Shown: piece by piece, positions 24,701-36,700 of the stretch
Layout: each line of letters starts with the position of its first letter
Numbering within the stretch: position 1 is the first letter of the stretch
Assembly: GCA_963971285.1 (NCBI GenBank)
Contig: OZ020247.1
Coordinates: 8,390,614 to 8,454,613 of the forward strand
DNA: 64,000 bases
Source: Astropecten irregularis
Taxonomy: Eukaryota > Echinodermata > Asteroidea > Paxillosida > Astropectinidae
Reading direction: 5' to 3'
Position numbers and translations under genes: made by a program
Notes under the pieces: generated by a model
The model's database searches: none
What the model saw: only the letters and a program-made list of their open reading frames with translations
What the model was told of the DNA's origin: nothing

Positions 24701-27700
24701 ATTGGTAAGACAAAATACACTTCATGATCACAGATTCACATAAAACTTACACAGTATAATGGTGATGATAGGAGAAAACATCCCATGAAATGTTTTTGTC
24801 TGAAATGCCATATTCGTTGAGAAATAAATGAAACTATTTTCCGATTGGAATAAATCGCTTCGAAGCGTTTTATTCATTCGTTGAAATGTGTACAGTTCTC
24901 TGCACACAGGTTTTCACTATTTTCTCGTGACCCAGATGGCTGATTGACCTCAAACTTCTACAGGTTTGTCAGTTAAGGTAAATGATGGATTACATAATGT
25001 GCTTTCACTGTCAGCAACGGTTTTGTCGCAAACACCAGTTCTGTACCATCCCTTTAAATCTTTTTTGAGTTCAACTCTGTAAAACTCAATGCTTCCATCA
25101 TATTGGTTTTTCTAATTTTCTGTCGAGCATCCAGGTGCGTGCAGTACTCCCAGCTCGTTTCAAGGAGTTAGTAGTCACAAATGTAGGATGGTTACTCTCT
25201 GTAGTTTTGTATTGTTATCATTTAGAATTTTTTCTTTCACGTTTGTCACTGTAGGTGGAAGGACAGGTACCCTGTGTGTTCATTCTGTCTACATACTCCG
25301 AAGGGACACCACCTGAGAGTGCAGCTTGGTTCTGCCAGTGGCTCCAAGAGGCGACCACTGACTTCAGAGTCCACAAGTCCCTCTTGCAGGGAGTGAAATA
25401 TGCCGTGTTTGGCCTGGGAAATTCACTCTACCAAGACCATTACAATCAGGTCAGTTTGAGTCTCTCTAGTCTAGTCTCCCAAACCTCAGGCATTGCTGCC
25501 GTTGGGAAAGATTGAAGTCATTCAGAGATATAAAAAGGTAGGTTTGAGGTGACACCATGTAATCTCTTCTGTGAGAGTGTGTGGTTCTGAGAAGAACCGG
25601 TGGTATTATCATGACGTTCCGAATAGTGTGCTCTGTTCATCCTCAGGAGACAGCGGCGTAGCTACGGGGGGGCCTGGGGGGGCACGTGCCCCCCCACAAA
25701 TTCGGCGTGCCCCCCCAGGTGCCCCCCCACAAAAAATCGTGGGTATAGAAACAAAATAAGCGTTATCTGTAGGGCATGATTTCTGTAAAGGAAATAAAAA
25801 CAACTTAACAGCTTTTACTGTTCCAAAATGATATTTTTTACTATCAGCAAATGTTCCTGAGCCCTTAAAACCCTACAGTGAAGAAATTTGTGCAAAATTG
25901 CGGTGTAAAAATGCAATTTTCTTACGCGCTTACGGTTGCGAACTTCAAAACAGCCCATCTGCCATTTTGTCTGGTTTGGCTAGTTAGTCTGGTCCCCAGA
26001 TTGAATTTCTCCCGCTCAAGAGTGTTGGATTAAAATAATGAAGTAATAATATAAATAAATGGATAAATTTATCGGAACAATTGCTTCCAAAATAAGGCTC
26101 TGATTGCACCAAAGAATATCTAGAACCCCTGAGCTTCCAGGGCCCTTAAGCGGGCCCTGGACCCCGGCCGCAAGGCTTTCGCGCTTATCCGTGATTTTCC
26201 AAGGAGCGTGGAAATAATGATACGCCAATTCAATAGCGACGGATGCGTTTCGGGGCGATCAAAGCTAGCTAATGTTGTCTTCCCCCTCTTTTTCAGCTCC
26301 TTTGGAGTCTTTCTGTTTCCCTTTTATTTTATATATATATATTTTTTTTTTTCTGTTTTTTTTTTTTTTGCTTGAAGAAAAGGTTGCCCCACGCCCGCTG
26401 GATCCGCCCCCCCCCCCCCCCCGCATTTCTCATATTTTGCAAATCTCCAGTTTTGAAAAAATTCCGGGTGCCCCCCCACAAAATTCCAAGGCCCCCCCAG
26501 TGCCCCCCTGCTGAAAAAATCCTAGCTACGCCGCTGTCAGGAGAGTGTCCTCAGGAGACAGTCACTCTCCTGAGGACAAACAGAGCACACTGTTCGGAAC
26601 GTTGTGATAATACCACCGGTTCTTCTCAGAACCACACACTCTCACAGAAGAGATTACATGGTGTCACCGCAAACCTACCTTCTTTTAGTACTTCCATCAT
26701 GCATAGCTTCAAGTCTTATTCATTCAGAGGTGAATGGAACAAAATTGACGGAAGCAGGATTTGAGCCGGGCACCTGCCCCTGCCCCTCCGGAATACTGTA
26801 GAGGTGCTCTTACCAACTGAGCTATTTAGCACCATGATGGCGGTGTCCTCAATGGTCAGTTATCTTTGTTCGCTTGGCAGTCAGAAGCCATGAAGCTACT
26901 CACAAACACCAAAATCACTTATTAAGGCAACATTTGCAATGCTGCTATTAATTAAGTCGAGAAACAGAATGTCTGTGATCGCTCGAAGAAGATAACATTT
27001 CAATCAGTATGAAATTAATTTCAAATAAACCTCAAGGGAAACTGGCCGGAAAAATCTAGTCAGCTTCCTGTGCAGACTGTATTTGATATTTAAAAAATGA
27101 TTAATTACAAATTTTGTCTTGATTCCTTTTTAAGTTGTCATTTTTTGTTATTTCCTCATTAGGTTGGGAAGGATGTTGACAACTGGCTGACGTCCCTGAG
27201 TGCATCAGCGGTTATTGAGAGGGGAGAAGGAGACCAGAATGTGGCCGAGAGCAAGCACGGAGGTAAAGCTCCTCTCATGAACTTAATCTCAATGAAACTT
27301 TGAATGCATCAGACAAACTCTGTCCCATCAACTAATAATAGAATCCATGATTTGGTCATTCATTGTCACAGTCACCTTTCCATTGTATAAGAATTTCCTC
27401 AATCAACCCCTTTCATATATGACAATGGGAGACTATTGAGACGTTGGTGGCAGCAGACTATAGTCTCTTTTTGCTATCACTGAGCATGCGCTTCAATTGT
27501 GAGCATGCGTGTGTTGTTGTACGTGTGCATGCGCTATCAATTTGAAGATCCAGCTCCAAAGTCTCCCATTGAGGCTATGCATGGTGGAAGTACTAAATAA
27601 GGTAAGGTTTGCGGTAGCACCATGTACAAGAATCTCTTCTATGAGTGTGTGGTTCTGAGAAGAACCAGTGGTGAACACTTGGCGATCCAAACAGTTTGCT

Positions 27701-30700
27701 CTGTTCCTCTTTAGGAGGGTCACCCTTTATGGTGCTACCACAAACCTTATCTTATTTAAACTTCTCCTCAACTTTATTTTGTCCTCCTTACTCAGATTAA
27801 TCGGCCCATTGCCTTCCTTTTTATGCACCAATTGTTCTCACAGAATATATATGTATGTGTTCTGAAATTTGTTTTGTAAAGTTGTCTACTTCTGCAGAAC
27901 CAAATCGAATGTTATTTATGTCACTTCAGATAGCAACCTCAGGTTTAGCATAAGGGACTTTTTTACTTTGATGCTTCTAATTTTGTAAACTCCACAGGGA
28001 TCCAGTCAGACTTTGATGCCTGGAAGAGCTTACTTCTCCAAACCTTGGCAAAGGATGCAAGCAGCTGCTGCTCCTCAGAGGAACAGGCTGGCGGGAGTGG
28101 TCAAGCAAGCGGATGCTGTCGGGAGAAGGAAAAAGCCAACGGAGAGCAAAACGAGGAGGTTAGTAGATTCCTTGGGATATATCTCAATACCATGCTCCTT
28201 ATCAAAATGTCTATGCTTCAACTTCCCAGAACATTAATATAGACCTTGAAAAATAACTGCTGGATCATTTAGTCTTTTGCCTTTTGAATTTGAATAATTG
28301 TCTAGTGCCCAGACCTCATTCAGTGTAGTTTTGTTGTATAAATCATTTGCATTTTTTGACTTGGGCCAAGGTTGTGCATAGCAGGCATCCCCACCTTTAT
28401 GTTGGTCTGGTGCCTTTGCATCAATCACACTCTGTATAAACTACTGGGGGGAAATACTGAGTCAAATGCACTCTTTGTCCAATAAGTATTGTAGTTATTG
28501 TAACATAATTATAATAAAAACCGAGGATTGGTACTTAGGGAGACATTCCCACAGGGTTGTGAACAAAACTTTACTTTATACCTATTTCTAAACATCCTCC
28601 AAACCAATTAACTTGAAATTGACATATGTTCACATTGAGAGCATTCTCTGTCTTCTATAAAAAGTGTGTCTTCTGATACTTAAGGAGACATCGAAATGTC
28701 TCCTTTATTCCTGATGTCTCCCAAATGTTCACTTTCAGACACTAACCTGTCTCCCTAATACCTAATTTGTAAAAATTAAGGATATGTAGTAGATGGTTCA
28801 TCAACCTATTTGAGTAGGGATGCCTTTAGAAATGGTTCCCGGCCCCAAAATACTGATTCATTTGATCCAAATACTGATGTAGTATTGATAGTGTGGCGCC
28901 CTCTACTGGAAAGCTCTATCTCCCTCCTCCTATCCATTGGTTTTGTGTGCTTGATTTCAGGATGTGTATGACAGCTCCAGTGACGAGGAAAATGACGATG
29001 ACAATGACTTCGTTGATGACGGCAGCGGTGATGCCAAAAGCAGAATCATTCAGACGGATGGCTTGACAGATCTGGAAGACTTGGGAAAGGTCATGAAGAA
29101 GATGAAGAGGGCAAAGGTTAGTGTTTTTGGTCAAAGGTGAAGAGGTCAATTCTAAGACTGTCCATTTTGTCCATCGAGCTGACGGATTAGTTGTCTAGCT
29201 GCACATGCCTATCAAGATAGTCCTTATCCAAGTCCTTTGAGCTGTGTAAGTTTCATTGGCAAACCAAAGTGAGGAGATTAGGGAGGATATGAAAAATCAA
29301 AGGAGAGCAACGTAGGTAGCAAAGAGCGTCAGATCCAGAACCTGCAACTGTAATGCCCTGCCGTAAATGCGGGAAGCAGTGTCGCTTTTGTTTTGGCCTA
29401 TTAACCAGACGCTGTAATGTGACTGAGGCTGCATCCGAATCTGTTGTCTAGAGCTAGGTCTAGGTCTTTACTCCATTGGAAATACATGGAGACACCAAGA
29501 CAATAGACCTAGCCGTAGCTCTGGCATACTGTTTTGGACACGGCCTGAGTGAACTTGAACTAGCTCATACCATTGTCTCTAGAGACAGAAGGTGCCAACA
29601 ACAAGTCCTTTGAGTTGCTTAAGCACATATTTGCTTGGCCTGAAAAGACATCTTTAATTTCTTTTGTAAATTCAGGATTACTGACCAAATGTTCATGTGA
29701 TGTTGATTGCTTTTGATTTTTCCCTGCTATTGTTCACTTAATAGCTCTAACATTCACACAAGGTTTGGGCTTATAACCTGATTTTACTAAGTGAGGCTTT
29801 TTGTGCTTCGGTACACTTAGTTTCATTCTTAATTATCTCTGTTACTGTAAGTTGGGTTTGTAGAGAAAAAAACTTCTGTTTTCAAGCAAGAACCAACAGT
29901 GTCTTCTTCTGATATCATCCATTTTGTATTTTATTGTAGGAAGCTAGAGATTCTGAAACAGCATCAGAACCGAGGGAGATGATCACGCCCTTACTGAGAA
30001 AGGCTCTGTCCAAACAAGGTAAGAACCTGTCCAAGATCACTGGCAGGTGCAGAACATTGCAGAGTGTTGCACGCCCTGTTAAACTCCTCTCTAAATACGG
30101 TAGCTGGGCAGTACCATCACTAGCCTCTTCAAGCACATCCTGGCCTTCTGTTGCTACAGATAACAATAGTAATAGTGTTAGCTGTGATCGAACCATAGAC
30201 GGATATTTGAATAAAGTGGTTCAACATGTATTGCTTGGGTAACGACATTAAGCCCTGTGCTTTGGGTTTATGGTAATATGTTGTTCCCTTGGCAGGGGCT
30301 GCAACATCTGTCCTACTAACTTCCTGCAATGTCAATGGAGCCACAAGCAAGTGTACATCACTGTACCCTGGTTGATGCTTTCATACACATGTTCCATGTA
30401 CAACTAGCTGGGTGAATTCTGAAAAATCCTGCATTGAAGTTGGCAACATCCCAGATAGAACAATCAACCCTAAACAAGCAAAGAGTATGGTACTTGCTAA
30501 ACCCAGTAATGCATGCCCATGACATCTCAGAAGACATTGCCTTGAGAAGCATGCCCCCTGCACAAAGCAAATGATGCAACATTAACATGATTAAGACTAA
30601 GATCAATGTTGATGGTTTTGCCAATCTGTGTTTTTTGTCTATAGGGTATAAGCTCATTGGCAGTCACTCCGGTGTGAAGCTGTGCAGGTGGACAAAGGTG

Positions 30701-33700
30701 AGACACATAAAATGCAGAAAAAAAATCAATCTTACAGGATTCATTTAGTTGTATGTCAGCATTGATGAATTATTTAAGGCAGATTACAGAAGATTACCGG
30801 CTATCTATATCTAATGTTTCAGCCTTTGAGAAAGATCCTGCTGGGATCGAAACACGTCAGGCCCTCCTAACTTTAAGCGTTTTATGAAGAAGAGTACCAG
30901 CTGTCTTATATCTAATATGTTACAAAGAAGAGTACCTGCCATCTTATATCTTAATATCTTGTACGGAAAGTACCAGCTATCTTATATCTTAATATCTTGT
31001 ACAGAAAGTACCAGCTATCTTATATCTTTTAGAGAAGAGTACCAGCTATTTTATATTTTAATATCTTGTACAAAAAGTACCAGCTATCTTATATCTTAAT
31101 ATCTTGTAAAGAAAGTACCAGTTATCTTATATCTTAATATCTTGTACAAAAAGTACCAGCTATCTTATATCTTAATATCTTGTAAAGAAAGTACCAGTTA
31201 TCTTATATCTTAATATCTTGTACAAAAAGTACCAGCTATCTTATATCTTAATATCTTGTAAAGAAAGTACCAGTTATCTTATATCTTAATATCTTGTACA
31301 AAAAGTACCAGCTATCTTATATCTTAATATCTTGTACAAAAAGTACCAGCTATCTTATATCTTAATATCTTGTAAAGAAAGTACCAGTTATCTTGTATCT
31401 TATACAGAAGAGTACCAGCTGTCTTATATCTAATATGTTACAAAGAAGAGTACCAGCTATCTTATATCTTAATATCTTGTACAAAAAGTACCAGCTATCT
31501 TATATCTTAATATCTTGTACAGAAAGTACCAGCTATCTTATATCTTATAAAGAAAAGTATCAGCTATTTTATATCTAATATGTTATAATGAAGAGTGCTT
31601 GCTATCTTATATCTTAATATCTTGTAAAGGAGTGTACTGGGCCACTTTCTTATATCAGTTGAGCCGACCAGCACTGATTACCAGCCATCTTCCTAATCGC
31701 TGAACAAGCCTGACAATTTGCTATTTTTATATTTGTTTTATTCAGAGTATGCTTCGTGGTCGAGGGGGCTGCTACAAACACAGTTTCTACGGCATTGAGA
31801 GTCACAGGTGCATGGAGTCAACACCCAGTCTGGCCTGTGCCAATAAGTGTGTCTTCTGCTGGAGGTAAGGTCATGCACAACAACACTGCAGAATATGCAT
31901 GCTGTAAACTGGAGCACACATTCTTGCTTTACATACTGTCTTCAGGACAAGACATGATGTTTTCTATTGACCCTGTACTGTAATACACTCCCAAAGGCTC
32001 TGCAAAGAGAGGTCTTTTCAAGGGCAAGAATGGATTCATTGTACTCCCTTTACTTTCCTTCCTTGATCTGAATGCAGTGCAAGTCCATTATAACCTGCTA
32101 GATTAACACATTCTGCTTCCTTGGCAAATGATTTCAACTTCCTGGATACCAATAAAGTCGCCTTTTGCTGTTAACGGATGCTTTTCAGAATTTCCTCAGA
32201 AAGCAGGATTTGTCTAATGAGCTGTGTTAGTCTAAGGGGTGAAATAATAAGACCATCAAGCACTTAAAGGCCATCTAATATTAAACAACAAATTGCATTA
32301 GCTTTCTTTAATAGCCAACTACCTCATCTGGTATTTAGAAAGCAAGAAACTCAATTTTGAGGTTTTGTTCCCAATTTTGTAATTTTTGTAGACATCATAC
32401 CAATCCAGTGGGTACTGAGTGGCGATGGAAGATGGACGAACCCGAGATGATCCTAGAGGGCGCTCTTAAGAACCATTATCAGCTCATCAAACAGTTCAGA
32501 GGTAGGGGAATTGGAGCTAAGGCTGTGTCTCAAATTTCTGGCTACGACCGCATTATAACACACAAGTCTATGGAAACGGCTTCAGTCACTGGCTAGTGGC
32601 TGACATAGGTGCGTGTGTAATTTGAAGCCGCAGCTAGAGATTTGGGACACTGCCTAATATTTGTAATAACAGCCCTTTGACCATTCGCAAAAAAATCACA
32701 AAATGTTGAAATCGTGAATCATGATGATCAAGTTTAATATCTATCTCATCCTAGAATCTGATATCTGTTATGTATTCAAGAACTTCATTGCTTTGATACC
32801 GATTGACTTTTGAAGGAGACAGGAACATATCAGGTTAAAGAAAATCCATAATAAACTCAATTTGTTTCATTGTGAAACTTTTTGTTTTGTTCATTTAGGT
32901 GTACCGGGGGTAAAGCCTGAGCGCATGGCAGAAGCCATGAATGTCCAGCATTGTGCATTGTCGCTAGTCGGCGAGCCTATCATGTACCCAAAGATCAATC
33001 GCTTCGCCAAGCTTCTACACAGCCACAAGATCTCCACCTTCCTCGTGACCAACGCCCAGTTTCCAGAGGCAATCAGGTAATGTAAAACCAGTGAAGAATC
33101 TGTTTTAATATTAGTGCTGTGCTTTTCATTCGGATGAAACGTTTCCGTTTACTAATTTGCCAAAAGGATTAACCGAAACCAACACCAAAAAAATATGGAC
33201 TCACCGTGGCTCACGATTGGCTCACGCAAAAAAATTTTACAGTCAGTTATTTTGTCCATTTCGCCAAGTAGAAACACACTGTTCATATATTTTAATCTAA
33301 AAAACATCGTAAAATTACTATTAAAATAAACCTTCCGAGCGCGATTGGTATAATGTACAACTACAACTTACAAGCATGGTTTTTCATTTAGCAAGGCACC
33401 CTTCCGCCTACGGAAAAACATCAGACACAATGAATTGCAAAATACCCCTGTGTCAGGATACCAAACCCCATCGGTTTACGCTACAGACTGCACTACGTGT
33501 ACTGGGTGTATGTGTATGGGACAAGACAGGTTTGCGCTTTCTGTCTACACTTTCCTTCGCTTCATAACATGGGATGAAGCGATTTCTCGACTCATAATTA
33601 TATGGTTATTAATATTAGAGTAGAAGAAAAGCCTTGCTACAAGTTTCCCCCAAAGACAAAAGTTTTCAACAATTTCGTTCGTGAAGGCCTATAAACTCCC

Positions 33701-36700
33701 ATGCCGTACGTGTAAACAGAGTGTAAACTTTACGCACGTGAACTCATCGGACCTGCAGAAATACAGACCACGTGGGTTTCTATCTGTCACATGTATTGAG
33801 AATTTCGTTGAAATCCCATTGCATATGCAGCGTACCGCGTGTGCCGAGTGCTTTTATGGTCAAATTCTCCTTATGTCTAATTCTTGACACTGCCGTTGTT
33901 AGGCCGCGTCTAAAATACTTGGCTGCGGCTTGATATTACACACAAGTCTATGGTGGTAGCGGCTACAGCCACTTCTCATGATTTGCATGCGACTTTGATC
34001 GGAGCTGAACGACCGAAGTTTTACCGTGCGTAAAGAACTATGGGGCGATTTCATGTACATCGTACGCGTAGAACTTCACTGGCCAGTGAACCAATGGCGT
34101 ATTAATGGCGTAATTAACGTAATTCTATCACGAAACTAATAATAAATTGGAAGTCATAAGCATATTGTTTTTATATTTTAAGGGCTTTTATTTATAATTA
34201 TGTTGGTTGGACAATTTGTCCGTGCATATTTGATTATGTTCGGACAAACAGGCACAAAAATATGGCCCTTCTATTTTCTTCACAAACACGCACGTAGATT
34301 GAGAGTTGAGACCAGAAACTAATGTACATTATAGCCTATATACAGAGGAATTTATAGCGGCACCGCAACGATCGTTATACCATGCTGTACATGGAATATT
34401 ATGGATACGCTCATCATGCACGTGGCACCATGTGCGTTCATTCTTCATACAAAAGTCACAACATCGCGCGTAATAAGAAATTTTCTGATAGGCAGACAGA
34501 TTCCCATTGTGGTCGCGTCAATACTGTCTCCCCACACAGCGCTTTTATTCAGGCACTATTCTTCAACACTGACCACACACGACCGCCCGCTAGCACTGTT
34601 TATTTAAAAGGCAATTAAATCGTATAACACGGATCCGAATTTTTTTTTGCTTCCGGAAACGAATAACAAATTACCCGATTTTGCACAGCACTATTTAATA
34701 TATTTCCTGCCAACATTTGCAAATACGAGTAATAAGACTGCCACAACCTTCACGCCAACCAGAATAATGACTGCTAAGAACCAGAAGGACCTGACTTTTT
34801 AGATTCTTTCTGGATCTTTCTCAAAGGCAAAAAGACCCTTTGAGAAAGTATGTAAAATTGTATAGACCAATCTAGTTCGATGCATTCCTGAAACAAACAC
34901 GTTTTCCTTGTTTTTCTGTGTCCAAGCCAATTGTCATGCCAGAATTTTGTCGGTCTTCCTTAATGTTTTGTTATGGTCTAAAAGAAGGTAGGTTTGCGGT
35001 GACACCATGTAATCTCTTCTGTGAGAGTGTGTGGTTCTGAGAAGAACCGTTGGTATTATCTCGGCGTTCCGAACAGTGTGTTCTGTTCATCCTCTTGGAA
35101 CGTCGAGATAATAGCAACGGTTCTTCTCAGAACCACACACTCTCACAGAAGAGATTACATGGTGTCACTGCAAACCTACCTTCTTTTAGTTCTTCCACCA
35201 TGCATAGCTTCAAGTCTTAATTGTTATGGTCTGTTGTCATTCAAATGTTTGCAGGAGCATGGTACCAGTCACCCAGCTGTATGTGAGTGTGGATGCGAGC
35301 ACCAAGGAGAGCTTGAAGAAGATTGACAGGCCGCTGTTCCGTGACTTTTGGCCAAGATTCCTGAGCAGTCTGGAAGCCTTGTCCGAGAAGGTATTAAAAA
35401 AAAACCCTGAGATTTCAGGCTATTCATGGAGAAGGTAGCGTGACAGGAATGTTTTGCAGTGAGACTCTTTTGTGAGTACGGTGGTTCTGTGGAGAACTGA
35501 TTGCACTCAACGCTTCGAAACTGTTCACAAAAGAATCATCAATTAACCACAAGGGAAACTGACTGGATACATTTTTTAGTCATTGAAAAGTGACCAGAGA
35601 AAAATTGACTGGAGTGGCCGTTTCAAGAGTAACGTTTTAGTGTTGCAGGCGCCTGTGTATGAATCGTTCCAAGTCTGGAGTTTGATTTTGCAAAATTTGC
35701 CTTGTTTTTGTACTTGTTTGGTGCTGATTGAAGGTTACGGTTTTTGGGACAAACTGTTTTCAGGAGTCCTTCAAGCAAAGATCCACAGACTGTTAACTTA
35801 AGCAGTAGAGGTGAAGAGTCTTAATACATATAAATACAGCATACTGACAGTGAAATGTTCCTGGTCTTCTTTTGTTGTCTTTGTACAGGGTCAGCGGACG
35901 GTGTACCGACTAACGATTGTCAATGGCTGGAATAATGAGGAGATCGAGTCTTACGCTAACCTGGTCAACATCGGCAAGCCAGACTTCATTGAAGTCAAGG
36001 TATGATGACATGTTTCCTTATTGTTGCAAATAGGGAAAATTCAAGGCTTGGCATTGGACCGGAAGTCAGACCGCTGTATGACAAGTGGTGATACATGTTG
36101 GTGAAGGGCAAGTCTAACATATTTGTTGACCAGAGGCAAGGCAACATCCATGAAAAATATTGGCATAATCATCAAATAACCACATGGGAAACTGACTGAA
36201 TTTTTAAGTCGTTGAAAGGTGAACAAATCAAAATTGACTAGAGCGGGATTCAAACCAACAACCTCCTGATAACAGGTGTTCTACAAAATGAGCCATCCAA
36301 ATGGTGGTGTCCCTAATAGTCAATTATCTTTGTTCGTTTGGTAGTCAGAAGCCACGAAACCACGCACATACCGCTATATCCCAAGGATCATTTTTATCGA
36401 TACTCTCATGTTGCAACCTGAAAAATAGTACATATTTGATTTGACCGTATGACTCTACAAACCTTTGACCTTTTAAACCAGGGAGTGACCTACTGCGGTG
36501 AGTCTAAGGCCAGCACCTTGACCATGAAGAACATCCCTTGGCATGAAGAGGTCGTGGGCTTCGTACAGAAACTGATGGACTTGCTACCTGATTATGCTAT
36601 AGCCAGCGAGCACGAGCACTCAAACTGCGTGCTGGCCGCACATCAGAAGGTAGGATCAGACCGTGGATGCAGTTAATGCAGTTATTCTACAATACTTGAT

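Larger units (their letters stand above)
23836..28158 (+). other. TYW1: TYW1 flavodoxin-like FMN-binding module (exons 2-6)
   Basis: Exon 2 carries a low-complexity polar linker and ends with the FMN phosphate-binding loop FYGTQTGTAK at about residues 103-112. Exon 4 holds two further flavodoxin signatures, FILSTYSEGTPPESAAWF and YAVFGLGNSLYQDHYN. Exon 5 gives GKDVDNWL and the SKHGG-type motif, and exon 6 begins QSDFDAWK and runs into a Cys/Ser-rich linker. In this family the flavin domain is thought to supply electrons to the iron-sulfur clusters. Exons 5 and 6 meet in phase 1, forming a glycine codon across the junction. Confidence 0.85.

Noticed and set aside
25571..26801. ORFs with Pro/Ala/Gly-rich translations in TYW1 intron 4
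   Set aside because: They are translations of the C/G runs of the hAT-like element and of the foldback MITE.
30886..31630. Regular 38-bp repeats that superficially resemble a CRISPR array
   Set aside because: Units are contiguous with no unique spacers, and the context is an intron of an animal gene.
33376..34618. ORFs inside the hAT-like element as transposase
   Set aside because: All are under 80 codons and show no zinc-finger or hAT dimerisation motifs.
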